From NCBI GenBank assembly GCA_964390645.1, contig CAYMLL010000199.1, positions 1 to 14,686 on the forward strand: a DNA stretch of 14,686 nucleotides. The letters run 5' to 3'. This document shows, piece after piece, positions 13,663-14,686 of the stretch; position 1 is the first letter of the stretch, and each line of letters begins with the position of its first letter. A program made the position numbers and the translations under genes. The notes under the pieces are model-generated. The model had not been told where the DNA came from and did not search any database. It saw only the letters and a list, made by a program, of their open reading frames with translations. The DNA is from CAYMLL01 sp964390645 (GTDB taxonomy: Bacteria; Planctomycetota; UBA8108).

Positions 13663-14600
13663 GGCCGCTCCTCCACGTCGAAAGCTCGCCCGATCGTACT
13701 CGCGCGAGGCGACTCGCCCAGGAGGGCCTCGGCGACGAGCTCGAGCTGCGTGTCGATGTCGAGGTCGACCACGCCGGCCCCCGCAATCAGGCGACAGCCG
13801 CCGCGGGTGAGGTCCGCCGTCGACCTGATCTCGACCCCGTCGAACTCCTCCGCCCACCGCGGTCCCTCCGCAAGCGCCTGGCCGACGAAATCGACGTCGT
13901 CCGGATGGACCTCGACGACGATCTCGCCCCGCCGGAAGATGAGATCGACCGCCTTCTCGATGTTGCGCAGCGCGGGGTCCCCGAGATCCCGGACCTCCCT
14001 CTTCACGAGCGCCCGGCCGACCTCGAGCGAGAGCCTGACGATCTCTCGGCGTGTGTCGTCGACGAATCGTCGCCGTTCCTCCTCGTACTCGAGGGCCGCT
14101 TCGCGGAGCATCTCGAGCACACGTGAGAGCTCGTCACGCGCTTCCTCCAGACCGCTTCGACGTCCGCCGTCGACGCCCTCCTTCCAGCCCGTGCTCCGGC
14201 CTTCGTCGAAGCCCGCACGTCGGGCCTCGTCGTGTCCCTCTCGGTAGCCACGCTCGCGCCCCTCGGACTCCGCTCGAGCGCGCGCGAGCTCGGTACGGTC
14301 CTCGAGCTCGCGCTCTCGTGTTTCTCGGTCGATTTCGGCGGCAGCACGCTCGGCGACAATGCGCGCTTCGGCGCACTCCCAGCGCTTGCGGATACGGGCT
14401 TCGATCTCGCGCTCGAGGGTGACCAGATCGGAGATGCTGTCTCGCGCTCGGGCGAGAAGAGACGCCTCGACGACATCTGCGGAAGGCAGGGGCTCGACGG
14501 CCTCGTATTCCTCACCGATGTCCGGACGGATCCACCGTCCGCCGGCCACCGAGCGGTCTTCGTGATGCTTGGTCATGGGCTCTTTCGTCACCGGCGACAT
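13659..14600 (-). CDS. fliH: FliH, regulator of the flagellar export ATPase
   Basis: A 313-residue FliH, longer than the 235 of Salmonella because of a long charged N-terminal half. The middle shows the FliH hallmark GxxxG repeat with Gly every fourth residue from 114 to 150 (one Ala at 126). The C-terminal domain resembles the family (IVRLSLEVGRALVKREV, IVVEVHPDDVDFV, GGCRLIAGAGVVDLDIDTQL), related to the F-ATPase delta subunit and V-ATPase E subunit. FliH dimers bind FliI and anchor it to FliN. The ATG at 14600 has GGGGGAG about 7 bases upstream; an in-frame ATG at 14576 is weaker. Confidence 0.93.
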   Translation of the reverse strand: MSPVTKEPMTKHHEDRSVAGGRWIRPDIGEEYEAVEPLPSADVVEASLLARARDSISDLVTLEREIEARIRKRWECAEARIVAERAAAEIDRETRERELEDRTELARARAESEGRERGYREGHDEARRAGFDEGRSTGWKEGVDGGRRSGLEEARDELSRVLEMLREAALEYEEERRRFVDDTRREIVRLSLEVGRALVKREVRDLGDPALRNIEKAVDLIFRRGEIVVEVHPDDVDFVGQALAEGPRWAEEFDGVEIRSTADLTRGGCRLIAGAGVVDLDIDTQLELVAEALLGESPRASTIGRAFDVEERP

Positions 14601-14622
14601 CCGGTCGCTCCCCCACGCCCGA

Positions 14623-14686
14623 TCAGCTCGCTATCGAGCTGACACCGACGATCCGGATCTCCCCGGACTCTGCCAGCCTCAGCGCG
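14623..14686 (-). CDS. fliG: FliG, flagellar motor switch protein (C-terminal end only)
   Basis: The last 20 codons and stop of a minus-strand gene cut by the window edge. They read ALRLAESGEIRIVG and end VSSIAS, which fits the extreme C-terminus of FliG (a final helix then a short strand, as in RRLAETGEMVI of E. coli). Its position 22 bases before fliH matches the common fliF-fliG-fliH order. Too little is present to assess the torque-generating residues. Confidence 0.75.
   Translation of the reverse strand, partial: ALRLAESGEIRIVGVSSIAS

Noticed and set aside
13663..13857. Upstream 65-codon extension of fliI
   Set aside because: Arg/Gly-rich shadow over fliH; the GTG at 13662 fits the family and the overlap pattern.

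Overview
The window is GC-rich bacterial DNA carrying most of a flagellar export-apparatus operon on the minus strand (about 2545-14686) and a short two-gene metal-related operon on the plus strand (348-2425). The two converge on a shared hairpin terminator near 2427-2460. A 10-base run of N inside fliP (10762-10771) marks a scaffold gap, so this is a draft assembly, possibly from a metagenome. The organism is a motile, GC-rich bacterium; the proteins are divergent enough that I would not name a phylum.

Left region (1-347): no gene can be called. It holds a consensus sigma-70-type promoter pointing left out of the window (TTGACA-18-TATAAT, 127-156) and an extended -10 promoter pointing right, so close to larC that the larC mRNA is probably leaderless. 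larC (nickel-pincer cofactor assembly, with a His/Gly/Glu repeat tract) is followed by cutC through a GTGA overlap.

Right region, read leftward from 14686: end of fliG, then fliH, fliI, fliJ, fliN, fliO, fliP (broken by the gap), fliQ, fliR, flhB, flhA, flhF, flhG, and finally a sigma-28 (FliA/WhiG-type) gene. Together they encode part of the switch (FliG, FliN), the export ATPase complex (FliH/I/J), the membrane export gate (FliO/P/Q/R, FlhB, FlhA), the GTPase/ATPase pair that sets flagellar position and number (FlhF, FlhG), and the sigma factor for late genes. Most junctions are 4-bp ATGA/GTGA overlaps, indicating one translationally coupled transcript. Its promoter lies beyond 14686.

Points that stand out: FlhB stops just before its autocleaving C-terminal domain and has neither NPTH nor EGDP, with flhA starting immediately. 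fliK, flgD, flgE, fliL and fliM, which often lie between fliJ and fliN, are absent there. FliP carries about 45 extra residues in its loop. The 197-base flhG-fliA spacer holds a three-tier nested inverted repeat, a candidate sigma-28 promoter in front of the sigma-28 gene, and a possible 28-residue ORF with a strong Shine-Dalgarno. I see no mobile element, CRISPR array, tRNA or rRNA.
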